Shown here: piece after piece, positions 33,572 through 44,019 of the stretch
How the letters are laid out: each line of letters begins with the position of its first letter
How positions within the stretch are numbered: position 1 is the first letter of the stretch
Origin: Plazaster borealis
Lineage: Eukaryota; Echinodermata; Asteroidea; Forcipulatida; Labidiasteridae
Assembly: GCA_021014325.1 (NCBI GenBank)
Contig: CM037472.1
Span: 3,100,001 to 3,164,000 of the forward strand
Direction of reading: 5' to 3'
Length of the DNA: 64,000 bases
The notes under the pieces: generated by a model
The model's input: only the letters and a program-made list of their open reading frames with translations
Told to the model about the DNA's origin: nothing
Databases searched by the model: none
Made by a program: the position numbers and the translations under genes

Positions 33572-33652
33572 CTTGGGTGGGATATGAACCCATGACTCTT
33601 GCCATTCTAGAGCAGATGTCTTAACATTAGATCACTGAGCTTGACAAAGTAA
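33572..33652 (-). repeat. tRNA-derived SINE head (type 1)
   Basis: 'gtctaatgttaagacatctgctctagaatggcaagag' with B box 'gggttcatatccc' on the minus strand. The SINE body continues to about 33330. Confidence 0.7.
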
Positions 33653-33875
33653 ATCACACAATTTTGGCTGAGAAGCAAATACATTACTTTGTGAGAACGA
33701 TGACGAAGTGAAGTTGAATCATTGCTTCAAAAACTTGTACAATGAACCATGGTCCATATTTTGTATTATGCTTTTTGATATTACTTGTATGGCACCCTCT
33801 TATGAGCAAATCCTTGCTACATTTGAAGAAACAACAACACACCCCTTACACAAAATATTGTTTTTATTTTATTAG

Positions 33876-33974
33876 GCTAGCTACAGACATTTCATTGTCA
33901 GATGAAGTCTACCTCTCCAAAAGTAAATACGCATGCTGCCCATCATCAAGATTCAAGGATGTTTTCATCAACAG
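33876..33974 (+). other. Exon-like cassette A9 (99 nt)
   Basis: Acceptor 'tattag', donor 'caacag|gtaaat'. Open: LATDISLSDEVYLSKSKY, then ACCPSSRFKDVFIN. Confidence 0.5.
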
Positions 33975-34544
33975 GTAAATTGAACTATATGAACAATCAT
34001 TAATTTGAGATGCATCAAGAGATTTAATGGACAGTTTGATAATACTAGGCTTTAAAACAAAATTCAAAACACTTTGAAATAATTTTTCCTGTGTTCTAGT
34101 TTTATTTCAAAATCGTTAACACCTTTAAACCTGTGCCAATATTTTAGTAGACAGAGATTCACCCGAAAAATACTGGAACTGTCACCGATTCCCCACCCAA
34201 CAAAACACCCCCAGTGGACAGGCGAGAAAAGAAAAAAAACATGGGCCATCTTTTTGTTATGCTTGTTGTTAAAAGCAACTTTTTTTGACATTACTTGTAT
34301 GGCGAAGTGACGGATATATTTAGGAAATAACTCATCAAAACATTTGCAAGATTGAAAACACATTGAGAGTTCTCTACAAATGAAGAAGTCAGCTTTATTT
34401 TTGGAAGTAAAACAAAATGTAAGGCAGTCTCCAAAACAGCAGTTTGAAAAATAATGTTTGTGTTTTACCCAAGCATTTATATGTCTTAAGCACTTTACTC
34501 AGTGCTTTCCCGAGTTCTCTGAAGAGGAAAAATCCACAGGCACT

Positions 34545-34628
34545 TTACTTGGGTGGGATATGAACCCATGACCTTTGCCATTCTAGAGCATACGTCTTAC
34601 CACTAGACCACTGAGCTTGACAAAGTAA
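34545..34628 (-). repeat. tRNA-derived SINE head (type 1)
   Basis: Same head as 33572 with intact A and B boxes on the minus strand. Confidence 0.7.
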
Positions 34629-34880
34629 ATCACTTTTAACCTGGTTTTTTTCTCCTAACACAATTTTGGCTGAGGAGCACATACATTACTTTGTGAAAAC
34701 GATGACGAAGTGAAGTTGAATCATTGCTTAAAAACTTGTACAAGAAAACCATGGTCCATATTTTGTGTTATGCTTTTTGATATTACTTGTATGGCGCCCT
34801 CTTATGAGCAAAGCGTTGCTACAATTGAAGAAACAACACACCCCTTTTATAAAACAATTTTTTATTTTGTTTGCATTTAG

Positions 34881-34979
34881 GCTAGCTACAGACATGCCAT
34901 TGCCAGATGAAGTCTACCTCTCCAAAAATAGATACGCATGCTGCTCATCATCAAGATTCAAGGATGTCTTCATCAACAG
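34881..34979 (+). other. Exon-like cassette A10 (99 nt)
   Basis: Acceptor 'tttgcatttag', donor 'caacag|gtaaat'. Open: LATDMPLPDEVYLSKNRY, then ACCSSSRFKDVFIN. Confidence 0.5.
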
Positions 34980-35081
34980 GTAAATTGAACTATATGAACA
35001 AGCATTAATTTGAGATGCATCAAGAGATTTAATGGACAGTTTGATGATACTAGGCTTTAAAACAAAATTCATAAATACCCC

Positions 35082-35605
35082 AGACAGTTTCTCTTTTCCT
35101 ATTGGTGGAGAGCACGTCACGTGGGGGTGTTTAAACGGCTGATAAAGACCAGCTGGAGCTGTTTAAGACCGGCTGGCTTCGCGTGATGGGCGCGCAAGCT
35201 CATTTTACGCCAATTTACTCACGCGGAACGCAATATATAGCTATTAGTACCCGCACGAAATCTTTTTGTACACGCGCGTACACACTACCCAACGCACACA
35301 AAACAGAATTTTACAAAAGTTTTTTAAAATGTACAAACTTTGAAAATTAGCTAAACAAACAGATTGTCACAGATTGTCTATAGGCCTACTTCTCATTTTT
35401 TTTTTCGCTTTTTAACAAAAGGGCATTTATGAATGGGAATAAAAGAGTAGGGACTCATTCTTAAACGACCGTTTAAAACCTTGCAGGGTTGTGGCCATGC
35501 GATAAAGGCCCCTGCCTTCGGCTCGGGCCTTTATCGCACGGCCACGACCCTGCCGGTTTTAAACGGCCATTTAAGAACTCGTCGCCACTCTTTTATTCCC
35601 TTATT
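35082..35605. mobile_element. Insertion ending in a ~166-bp foldback hairpin
   Basis: Interrupts the unit sequence 'caaaattcaaaacactttg' (intact near 34050 and 36855). The terminal part, 35435-35600, folds on itself: 'gggaataaaagagt' pairs with 'actcttttattccc', and 'gcgataaaggccc' with 'gggcctttatcgc'. Arms are about 77 bp. CpG-richer than its surroundings. No gene. Confidence 0.7.
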
Positions 35606-35946
35606 TAAAACACTTTGAAATAATTTTTTCTGTTTTCTATTTTAATGTTTATATTGTTAAAACACTTAAAACCTGTGCCAATATTTTAGTACACGGAGAT
35701 TTACCCGAAAAAGAGTGGAACTGTCACCGATTCCACACCAAACAAAACACCCCCAAAGTGGATAGGCAAGACAAAACAAAAAACATGGGCCATCTTTTTT
35801 TGTTAAGTTTATTTTTAAAAACCAAGTGTATCAAGAGTACTTGTATGGTGCACTTACGATCAAAGCATTATCATATTGCTGCTGCAATTGAAGAAAAACA
35901 ACAAACGCCCCTTTCACAAAATATTGTTTTTATTTATTGTATTTAG

Positions 35947-36055
35947 GCTAGCTAAAGACATACCATTGCCAGATGAAGTCTACCTCTCCAGAAGTAGATG
36001 TCTGATGCACATGCTGCCAGGTATCAATGTACAACGATGTCTTCTGCAGCGACAG
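35947..36055 (+). other. Exon-like cassette A11 (109 nt)
   Basis: B-type tail, acceptor 'tatttag', donor 'gacag|gtaagc'. LAKDIPLPDEVYLSRSRCLM, then HMLPGINVQRCLLQRQ. Length is not a multiple of three. Confidence 0.4.
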
Positions 36056-36361
36056 GTAAGCACCAGTTTCAACATGTGGGTTTCAACATGGTGCCAAACA
36101 CGTGGTTTAAATTTTTCATTTTCACAAAGTGACGGATGAGTTTAGGAACTAAAACCTCGTCAAAACAATTGCACGATTGAAAACACATTGACAGTTCTCT
36201 AAAATGAAGAAGTCAGCTTTATTTTGCAAGTAAAACAAAATGTAAGACAGTCTCCAAAACAGCAGTTTAAAAAATATTGTTTGTGTTTTACCCAAACATC
36301 GATGTGTCTTAAGCACTTTACTCAGTGCTTTCCCGAGTTCTGTGAAGAGGAAAAAATCCAC

Positions 36362-36420
36362 AGGCACATTGCCATTCTAGAGCAGATGTCTTACCACTAG
36401 AACACTGAGCTTGACAAAGT
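36362..36420 (-). repeat. Truncated tRNA-SINE head (type 1)
   Basis: The A-box part and middle are kept, but the B-box region is deleted ('caggcacattgccattctag'). Confidence 0.6.
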
Positions 36421-36675
36421 AAATCAACTTTAACCGGGTTTCTTCTCCTAACACAATTTTGGCTGAGGAGCACATTCATTACTTTGTGAAAACGATGACG
36501 AAGTGAAGTTGAATCATTGCTTCAAAAACTTGTACAAGAAAACCATGGTCCATATTTTGTATTATGCTTTTTGATATTACTTGTATGGCGCCCTCTTATG
36601 AGCAAATCCTTGCTACAATTGAAAAAAAAAACCACCCCTTTTACAAAACATTGTTTTTTTATTTATTGTATTTAG

Positions 36676-36774
36676 GCTAGCTACAGACATGCCATTGCCA
36701 GATGAAGTCTACCTCTCTAAAAGTAGATACACATGCTGCCCATCATCAAGATTCAAGGATGTCTTCATCAACAG
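36676..36774 (+). other. Exon-like cassette A12 (99 nt)
   Basis: Acceptor 'tatttag', donor 'caacag|gtaaat'. Open: LATDMPLPDEVYLSKSRY, then TCCPSSRFKDVFIN. Confidence 0.5.
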
Positions 36775-37023
36775 GTAAATTGAACTATATGGACAACCAT
36801 TAAGTTGAGATGCATCAAGAGATTTAATGGACAGTTTGATGATACTAGGCTTTAAAACAAAATTTAAAACACTTTGAGAGTTTTTCTGTGTTCTAGTTTG
36901 ATTTCAATAATTTATTGATAAAACACTTTAAAACCTGTGCCATTATTTTAGTAGACAGAGATGCACCCCAAAAAGAGTGGAATCATCACCGATTCCCCAT
37001 CCAACAAAACACCCCCAGTGGAC

Positions 37024-37318
37024 AGGGCCTGATTTCATAAAGCTGTTTACCGGTAAGCAAATTTTTGTGCTTACTGCAGCAGAAACATGTGCGTAAGCAG
37101 AAGCGTATTTCACCACGATTTCTCAAGTTAGCAGAAAAATTCTTGGCGCCCATGCACGTTCACCATGGATTTGCATTGTTATGTCACTCGTGTGCTAAAC
37201 GCGGGTTAGCCAGCATTTACCCTTGCTTACGATAAACAGCTTTATGAAATAGAAATTCTGCTGAGGGATGCTCCGTAAGCACAAAACGGCTGCTTACATG
37301 TTTTATGAAATTGGGCCC
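37024..37318. mobile_element. MITE with GGGCCCAATTTCATAAA-type ends, copy 2
   Basis: Starts 'gggcctgatttcataaagctg' and ends with the inverse 'catgttttatgaaattgggccc'. Internal 'gcttacgataaacagctttatgaaat' is a further inverted copy of the end. Inserted in the unit between 'gtggacag' and 'gaaagaaaa'. Confidence 0.7.
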
Positions 37319-37502
37319 AGGAAAGAAAAAAATAAAACATGGGCCATTTTTGTATTATGTTTAATTGTTAAAAGCAATTGTATTGAAAGTACTAGTATGG
37401 CGCACCCTTATTATCAAAGCATTATCAAATTGCTGCTGCAATTGAAGAAAAACAACAAACACCCCTTTCACAAAATATTGTTTTTATTTTGTTTGCATTT
37501 AG

Positions 37503-37616
37503 GCTAGCTACAGACATGCCATTGCCAGATGAAGTCTACCTCTCCAAAAGTGGATGCATGATGCATATGCTGCCCAGCCTCAAGATTCAAGAATGATCAG
37601 TCTTCTCCATCAACAG
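37503..37616 (+). other. Exon-like cassette A13 (114 nt, stop)
   Basis: Same subclass as 23588, including the TGA after SLKIQE. Acceptor 'catttag', donor 'caacag|gtaagc'. Confidence 0.4.
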
Positions 37617-38482
37617 GTAAGCACCGGTTTCAACATGTGGGTTCAACAACTAATAGCCCCAAATGTTGCTTTTAGACTCTTTACAATCTTGGCCCAACAA
37701 AAGCCACCGAAAATGGCTTTGAGAACATTCAGATGTATTTCATTCAATAAAGTCTTGTATGTCAACAGCCACCAGGTAACCAGTACTACAATTCATACCA
37801 TTTTCACAAAGTGAGCATGTGTGTCAAAAAGCACAAATTTGGCAAATCGGTTTTGGTACAATTACTCATCACTGCTGTGAACATTTTCAGCAAGTTTCAG
37901 GACCTAACAGGTAATACAGAGCTGCCAACTCTTCCTGATTCTGCAGAAAGTTCTCTGTAAATAAATCAATCTTTCGATGTTCTGATGAACAAATTTGAAA
38001 ATCTCCCTATATGAACAGATTTCCCGTATTACTTGGAATGTAGTTCTAAATATCTCCATACTTGTTGTACAAAATCTCCCTGATTGCAAGGTGCAAATGT
38101 TGGCAGCTCTTGTTATAGTTTTGTAGTCACACTAATTAACATACCCGGCATATCACTAGATTTGCCATTTTGCATTTCCATGAAGTGAGGTATCATGATT
38201 CGCCACTTTAGGCCGTTCAATTGAAATACGTAGTGCTGGCAGAGGCATGGTGCCAAACACACATTGTTTGAATTTTTTATTTTCACAAAATGACGGATAT
38301 GTTTAGGAAATAACTCATCAAAACATTTGCAAGATTTAAAACACATTGACAGTTCTCTACAAATGAAGAAGTCAGCTTTATTTTGGTAGTAAAACAGAAC
38401 GGTCTCCAAAACAGCACTTAGCAGTTTGAAAAATATTGTTTGTGTTTTACCCAAATATCTATGCGCTTTAAAGCACAGGCAC

Positions 38483-38560
38483 TGGGTGGGATATGAACCC
38501 ACGACCGTTGCCATTCTAGAGCAGATGTCTTACCACTAGACCACTGAGCTTGACAAAGTA
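38483..38560 (-). repeat. tRNA-derived SINE head (type 1)
   Basis: 'ggtctagtggtaagacatctg' and B box 'gggttcatatccc' on the minus strand. Confidence 0.7.
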
Positions 38561-38814
38561 AATCAACTTCAACCGTTATTTTTCTCCTAACACAATTTTG
38601 GCTGAGAAGCACATACATTACTTTGTGAAAACGATGACGAAGTGAAGTTGAATCATTGCTTAAAAACTTGTACAAAAACCATGTTCCATAGTTTGTATTA
38701 TGCTTTTTGATATTACTTGTATGGTGCCCTCTTATGAGCAAATCGTTGCTACAATTGAAGAAACAACAACACACCCCTTTCACAAAATACTGTTTTTATT
38801 TTGTTTGCATTTAG

Positions 38815-38913
38815 GCTAGGTACAGACATGCCATCGTCAGATGAAGTCTACCTCTCCAAAAGTAGATACACATGCTGCCCATCATCAATATTCAACGATG
38901 TCTTCATCAACAG
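38815..38913 (+). other. Exon-like cassette A14 (99 nt)
   Basis: Acceptor 'gcatttag', donor 'caacag|gtaaat'. Open: LGTDMPSSDEVYLSKSRY, then TCCPSSIFNDVFIN. Confidence 0.5.
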
Positions 38914-39313
38914 GTAAATTGAACTACATGAACAACCATTAAAAATTTAAAACACCTTTGATGATACTAGGCTTTAATACAAAATTTTAAACACCTTTAA
39001 AGTGTATTTCTGTGGTCTAGTTTTATTTCTGTGCCAATATTTTAGCAGACAGAGATTCACCCAAAACAAAAGTGGAACCTTCACCGATTCCCTACCTAAC
39101 AAAACACCCCCAAGGAAGGACAGGCGAGAAAACAACAAAAACATCGGCCATCTTTTTGTTATGCTTATTGTTTAAAACAAGTGTTTTGAGATTACTCGTA
39201 TGGCGCCCTCTTATTGTCAAAGCATCATCACATTGTTGCTGCAATTGAAGGGAAACTACAACACACCCCTTTCACAAAATATGGTGGTTTTTTTTGTTTT
39301 TTTTTACATTTAG

Positions 39314-39392
39314 GCTAGCTACAGACATGCCATTGTCAGATGAAGTCTACCTCTCCATCATCAAGATTCAAGGATGTCTTCTCCATCAACAG
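39314..39392 (+). other. Exon-like cassette A15 (79 nt, internal deletion)
   Basis: The middle of the cassette is missing: DEVYLS is joined directly to the 'catcatcaagattcaagg' part. Acceptor and donor ('caacag|gtaagc') are kept. Confidence 0.4.
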
Positions 39393-39539
39393 GTAAGCAC
39401 CAGTTTCAACATGTGGGTTCAACAACTAATATCCCAAATGTTCCTTATTTGGACTCTTTGCTGATTTGATCTTAACTTTTTAGAAACTCCTTTTGTAAAT
39501 CCATGCCTGAATAATGTGCAACCCCTAAAAATTAACTTG

Positions 39540-39935
39540 TGATACAGTTTACACTGACACCTCAACAACCATAGACTGCGATGAAAAGGCTTAGCGTCTG
39601 GCAGTTATCATCGCACAACCAAAACATGCGTTTACCTAAGTTTGGTGATTAGAGGTGGGCACAAAATCCTTAATTTTTTGCAAGATAACCGGAAGCTTAG
39701 TTCAAGTTTAAGGTATTCTTCATTGTACTGTTGAGTTGTTTTTACTTTCATATTTGTTATCAATTACTTAGTATTACATTCCCAACAACATATACAATTT
39801 TCATGGTCATAAACTACGTTAAACTAAAATAATTGACCAAACAAACTCTCGCCCACGTAAAACTCCATATGGTTGGGACCACAATGGTCCCGGAAGTTCG
39901 AATATGCGCAAGACTTGCATAGTCTATCTGTATAA
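39540..39935 (-). mobile_element. Truncated inverted copy of the 29331 element
   Basis: The reverse complement matches 30310-30680 and the terminal TAGACTATGCAAGTCTTGCG. It lacks the nested insertion, which exposes the pre-insertion site. The frame corresponding to 30409-30672 is broken by stops. Confidence 0.75.
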
Positions 39936-40074
39936 TCATTACACACTCGTTTCTAAATCATTTAGTTCAAGTCGATCTTTAAAGGTATTCTCAAACTACC
40001 CTTGTGCTTCATTACTTGTTATTATTTAAAAGCTAAAGTCAAGCATTATTTTGTTCTTTGTTTTTATGATACAG

Positions 40075-40199
40075 CGAGGGTTGTCATCTTCACAGAGATC
40101 TACTCATCAACCAAATAGATATCTGAGACCTGCAGTTGATAAGCTTCCTAACAATGTACAATGAGTCTGGGAAATGAACTGCTCTCTCCTTTATAAAAG
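40075..40199 (+). other. Exon-like cassette, class B relative (125 nt)
   Basis: Acceptor 'tttatgatacag', donor 'ataaaag|gtaagg'. One frame begins GLSSSQRSTHQPNRYLRPAV, resembling the class B frame GLSSPKTSTCQHVCPRPACD at 59-63 kb. Contains a stop after NNVQ. Links the plus-strand array to the minus-strand array. Confidence 0.4.
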
Positions 40200-40297
40200 G
40201 TAAGGGACACTCCTGAACATTAAAACAGTTGTTATTTCAGAAATATATTCTAGTTTCCTTCTATCAAATTTAGCATCACTTTCCCTGGGTAGTTTAA

Positions 40298-40665
40298 AGG
40301 CATGGTACATGTTTGGTAATGACTCAAAATATATATTAGCTTAAAAACTGACTTGGTAACAAGCAACGTAGAGCTGTTGATAGTATAAAACATTGTGAGA
40401 AACGACTCCCTCTGAAGTAACGTAGTTTTTGAGAAAGAGGTAATTTCTCACTAAAATAATAAAAACTTCTTCCAAGAAGTTTTTATTCCTATCTGAAAGC
40501 ACACACATTTGTACAACAAGGGTGTTTTTTCTTTCATCATTTTCTTGCAACTTCGATGACCAATTGAGCCCAAATTTTCACAGGCTTGTTATTTTATGCA
40601 TATGTTATGGGTTACACCAAATAAGAACACTGGTCTTTGACAATTTCCAAACGTGTACGATGCCT
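40298..40665 (-). mobile_element. TTAA-flanked MITE, copy 4 (inverted)
   Basis: Flanked by TTAA. Central palindrome ACTTCTTCCAAGAAGT has a single mismatched core. Orientation opposite to copies 1, 2 and 5. Confidence 0.8.
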
Positions 40666-40957
40666 TTAAACTGTTATTTATTTATTTATTTTGCTTGGAA
40701 CGGGTAGGAGGGGCAAGTGAGGTTCAAATCTAATTTTTGGGGCATAAGCATGTGACCCTCCCAAATCCATCCACGTTTAGCGAGGTAACAGCGGGTACCA
40801 ACTGCATCTCTGGCCACAGCATTTGCGAATAGACACAAACCCTCAAAAATCTGAGAAATGATTTATGCATGAACCGCTTCTCAGATTCAAATATTTTGTT
40901 TGTGAAAAATTTTAACTTTATTTAACACATATATTTTTTTGTGTTTGTATTTTGAAG

Positions 40958-41078
40958 GCATGCCATCTGCAGATAATTTCACCTGTTACAAAAAGTAGAT
41001 TCCCGAGACCTGCAAGGACCTACCATCAGCCCAATGTCTACACATCACCATTGTAGATGTGTGAAGGTGACAACAAAG
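40958..41078 (+). other. Exon-like cassette, intermediate form (121 nt)
   Basis: Acceptor 'tttgaag', donor 'aacaaag|gtatgt'. Begins GMPSADNFTCYKK then a stop, aligning with DMPLSDEVYLSKSR of class A. The next bases 'gagacctgcaagga' resemble class B. Suggests both classes share one origin. Confidence 0.35.
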
Positions 41079-43320
41079 GTATGTAAAATCCCCAAGGGTT
41101 ACGTTACACTAACACCAAAAAGTGGGCTGTTTTAGCAGCACAGTACAGACAGCACCCCCACGCCACATGCCACAACATTCTGAGGACTTCATGCAGGCAC
41201 CAGCCTAACTCAGATGAGTGGTTTGTCCCTACAGATTGATTACAGATTATTTGAAAAAATGAAAACATGTTTTTATTAACAAAATCCCTTACATAAATAA
41301 TAAAAAGCATTACATCATTCGCACTTAATATTAACAAAATAAATAATCTCCAAGTAGAAACCGGCATGGTTTCTCCTCCACTGTTATTTTTATGAACCGT
41401 GGAATAAAATGTTTCTGCATCATTGATTCTCTTCACCCAGGGGTATAAATGGGTACCTGCGAGGGTAGGGTTTCAAAAGCCGCAGCTCGGGGCTGTATAC
41501 TCCCCAGGGAGCTTAGAAGTATTGACCAGGGCACTAATGTAAAGCGCATTGAGACGTTATTGTAAAATGCACTATATAAGAACTAGTTATTATTATTATT
41601 ATTATTAAAATTATTAAAAGAACCAAAGAGCAGTGGTGTAACCAGACATTTTCATTTTTGGGAAAAGTGAGGGAAAAGACACAATTTGTAAGATATTTAA
41701 TGCATCAAACCAATCATTAATGCATTTTTGTGTATCTTGGAGGGGGGAGGGCTCTGAGTTGGGACTCCAGCTGTCTGCTAAAAACTAGACTAAAAACACT
41801 CATCAATTTCAGTTTGGATATTACCCATTCATGTCAACAATCTTTGTCAAGTTGAGCTGTAAGCTTTCATTGACGGGCAAATTGAAGGGGCAGTTCATTT
41901 GACCATACACCCCAAAATGGGTTAAGTTTATACAATTGTTTTCTTTAACCTTTCACAGCATGAGAAAGCTGATATGCTACAACCAAGTGTGTAGCAAATA
42001 ACTTTCAGTGCAATCTTGAAGACTTCAGAGTTTGAGGAGAGCAACTCATAATGGAAACATAACGGTCTTCAAGGCTTTCTACACATCAAGGAATCATGGA
42101 TGAACAACCAACCAACTATTGATTTCATTTGTAAAATTAATGATAAACCCCGAGTAAATCTTACATCTACTTGAATCTTCTTGTAAAAAGTAAGTGCCTG
42201 AAAAGAATACGAAAACATACACCACAAGTACTTGTAGGTAAGACCTTGTGCTCGATCAAATGTCCCTACTTTATTTCCAAAGGCCAAATATCATGACTGA
42301 TATAAAATCAAGTACTCATATTTCTTTGCATTTAATGGTATTGAGCTGAGAGGTGTTTTAACTACATGATGGACAAATATCATGAAAGAAATTTTTAATT
42401 CAAAATCTTACAATTTGTGAAAAAGATGTCCTTCACAAGTTGGTCTCATTGTGAGTGGCCCCAGCAAGGCCCTAAACTTTGACCCAATTTGGGGGGGGGA
42501 AACGGTTTGATTTTGGTATTTATCTTGAAAGTTAAAATTATTCACAACAACATTTATTTTTCATCCAGATCTAAAGAACATATGGTCACAAACAAATCTC
42601 AAATTTGTTCCTGGGGTCAATTGTTGACCCTTTCTTGGCTGTCATACATTTATGCTAATTGCCAAGAAGCTTTGGGTTTTGCTAGATAGCAGGTCTCATT
42701 TTAATTAACCGCAAAATCAAAACCATAAATGTGCACAGAAAGTCTAAAAAAACAGACATCATTGTTGTCCATTTCTTTAAATGAATACCTAATGCAATGA
42801 CCTAAGTTTAAAGATTGAGTTGAATAATTTCCAAAAAGTAATCAGTTATTTTCTGTAAAATACCTTCATTAAATGATAGTCCTGAAAAATATTAGCTATG
42901 CCAAGAAAAATGTTCTTCAAAAATGGAAAAACCCCAATAAATGCACAAAACATAGGCCTACAACAAAGCATTAATCGTGATTTTTGGGGTTTACTTAAAA
43001 ACGTGCCCGAACTAATGATGAAGTTTTCACAGCTTAGTGATGTAAACTATTTGTTGATAAATAAGATAACTGAAATTAGTCTTCCAAAAGAACTGTGTCC
43101 AGAAATTAACGCTCTTCAACGTTTTTTTAGGCTACAGTGTTCTTAAACTGATAGTTTTTAAATTGTATTGTTGATAATATATTATTTGGAGTTGTCAAAT
43201 AAAATGATTCTATAAATGTAGCAAGAAATCTCTTCTATTCCCTTATTTTATGTGCATTTTAATTGTTTTTGTAAAAGTATTATATGCAAGACATAGAGCA
43301 TTATTAAATTATAAGAAAGC
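41079..43320. other. Mostly no gene; SINE tail and weak exon candidates
   Basis: 41432-41612 is a SINE 3' tail ('aaagcgcattgagacgttat' ... 'actatataagaac') ending in a TTA microsatellite. 41956 has an acceptor 'cctttcacag' before non-coding sequence. An 82-codon frame at 42898-43146 ends shortly before 'aataaa' at 43199, but has no recognised domain and is not accepted as a gene. Confidence 0.4.
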
Positions 43321-43324
43321 TTAA

Positions 43325-43684
43325 AGGCATCGTACACGTTTGGTAATTGTCAAAGACCAGTGTTCTCATTTGGTGTATATGCGTAAAACAACAAGCCTGT
43401 GAAAATTTGGGCTCAATTGGTCATCGGAGTTGCAAGAAAATGATGAAAGAAAAAACACCCTTGTTGTAGAAATTTGTGTGTTTTCAGATAGGAATAAAAG
43501 GCTTCTAGCTAGAAGTCTTTTATTATTTTAGTGAGAAATTACCTCTTTGTCAAAAACTACGTTACTTCAGAGGGAGTCATTTCTCACAATGTTTTATACT
43601 ATCAACAGCTCTCTGTTGCTCGTTACCAAGTCAGTTTTTATGCTAATATATATTTTGAGTAAATACCAAACGTGTACGATACCT
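43325..43684 (+). mobile_element. TTAA-flanked MITE, copy 5
   Basis: Flanked by TTAA. TIR AGGCATCGTACACGTTTGG. Central palindrome GGCTTCTAGCTAGAAGTC, with one G-T pair. Confidence 0.8.
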
Positions 43685-44019
43685 TTAAGCAAAGTTTGAC
43701 TAATAGATGTTTTACTATAAACAAAACCGACCAAAGTGTATGAAACGAAAATCATCTTTGCGCATATAAAATAGAGTGGTCCTTTAGTAAACCAGTACAC
43801 TCCAGTGATAGGCCATATGGGTACACAGGGAATTCAACAAAAATGGCTGCAGTAAAACATCTCTAAATCCTCTCAATCATTTTCCAGAAGTGCAGTAAAT
43901 AGAGTCTCTTAATGTCTTCAGCATAGAAAATATAATCCCTTTATATAAGTTAAGAAATAACTCCTTTAATCTAAAAAGTACCAACCTTTAAAACATTGAA
44001 AATCACATTATAAATGACC

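Larger units (their letters stand above)
30962..39480 (+). repeat. Tandem array of exon-cassette units, main block
   Basis: Units of about 0.5-1.3 kb. Order in a full unit: tRNA-SINE on the minus strand, 'acacaattttggctgaggagcac', 'gacgaagtgaagttgaatcattgctt', 'ttgatattacttgtatggcgccctctta', 'gaagaaacaacacaccccttt', then the cassette with its acceptor, donor and a downstream 'gtaaattgaactatatgaac' or 'gtaagcaccagtttcaac' tail. Two tail types (A-type 99 nt, B-type 103-114 nt) alternate irregularly. Confidence 0.8.

Noticed and set aside
42898..43146. An 82-codon frame followed by a polyadenylation-like AATAAA.
   Set aside because: No acceptor, family or start support; AATAAA is common in AT-rich DNA.
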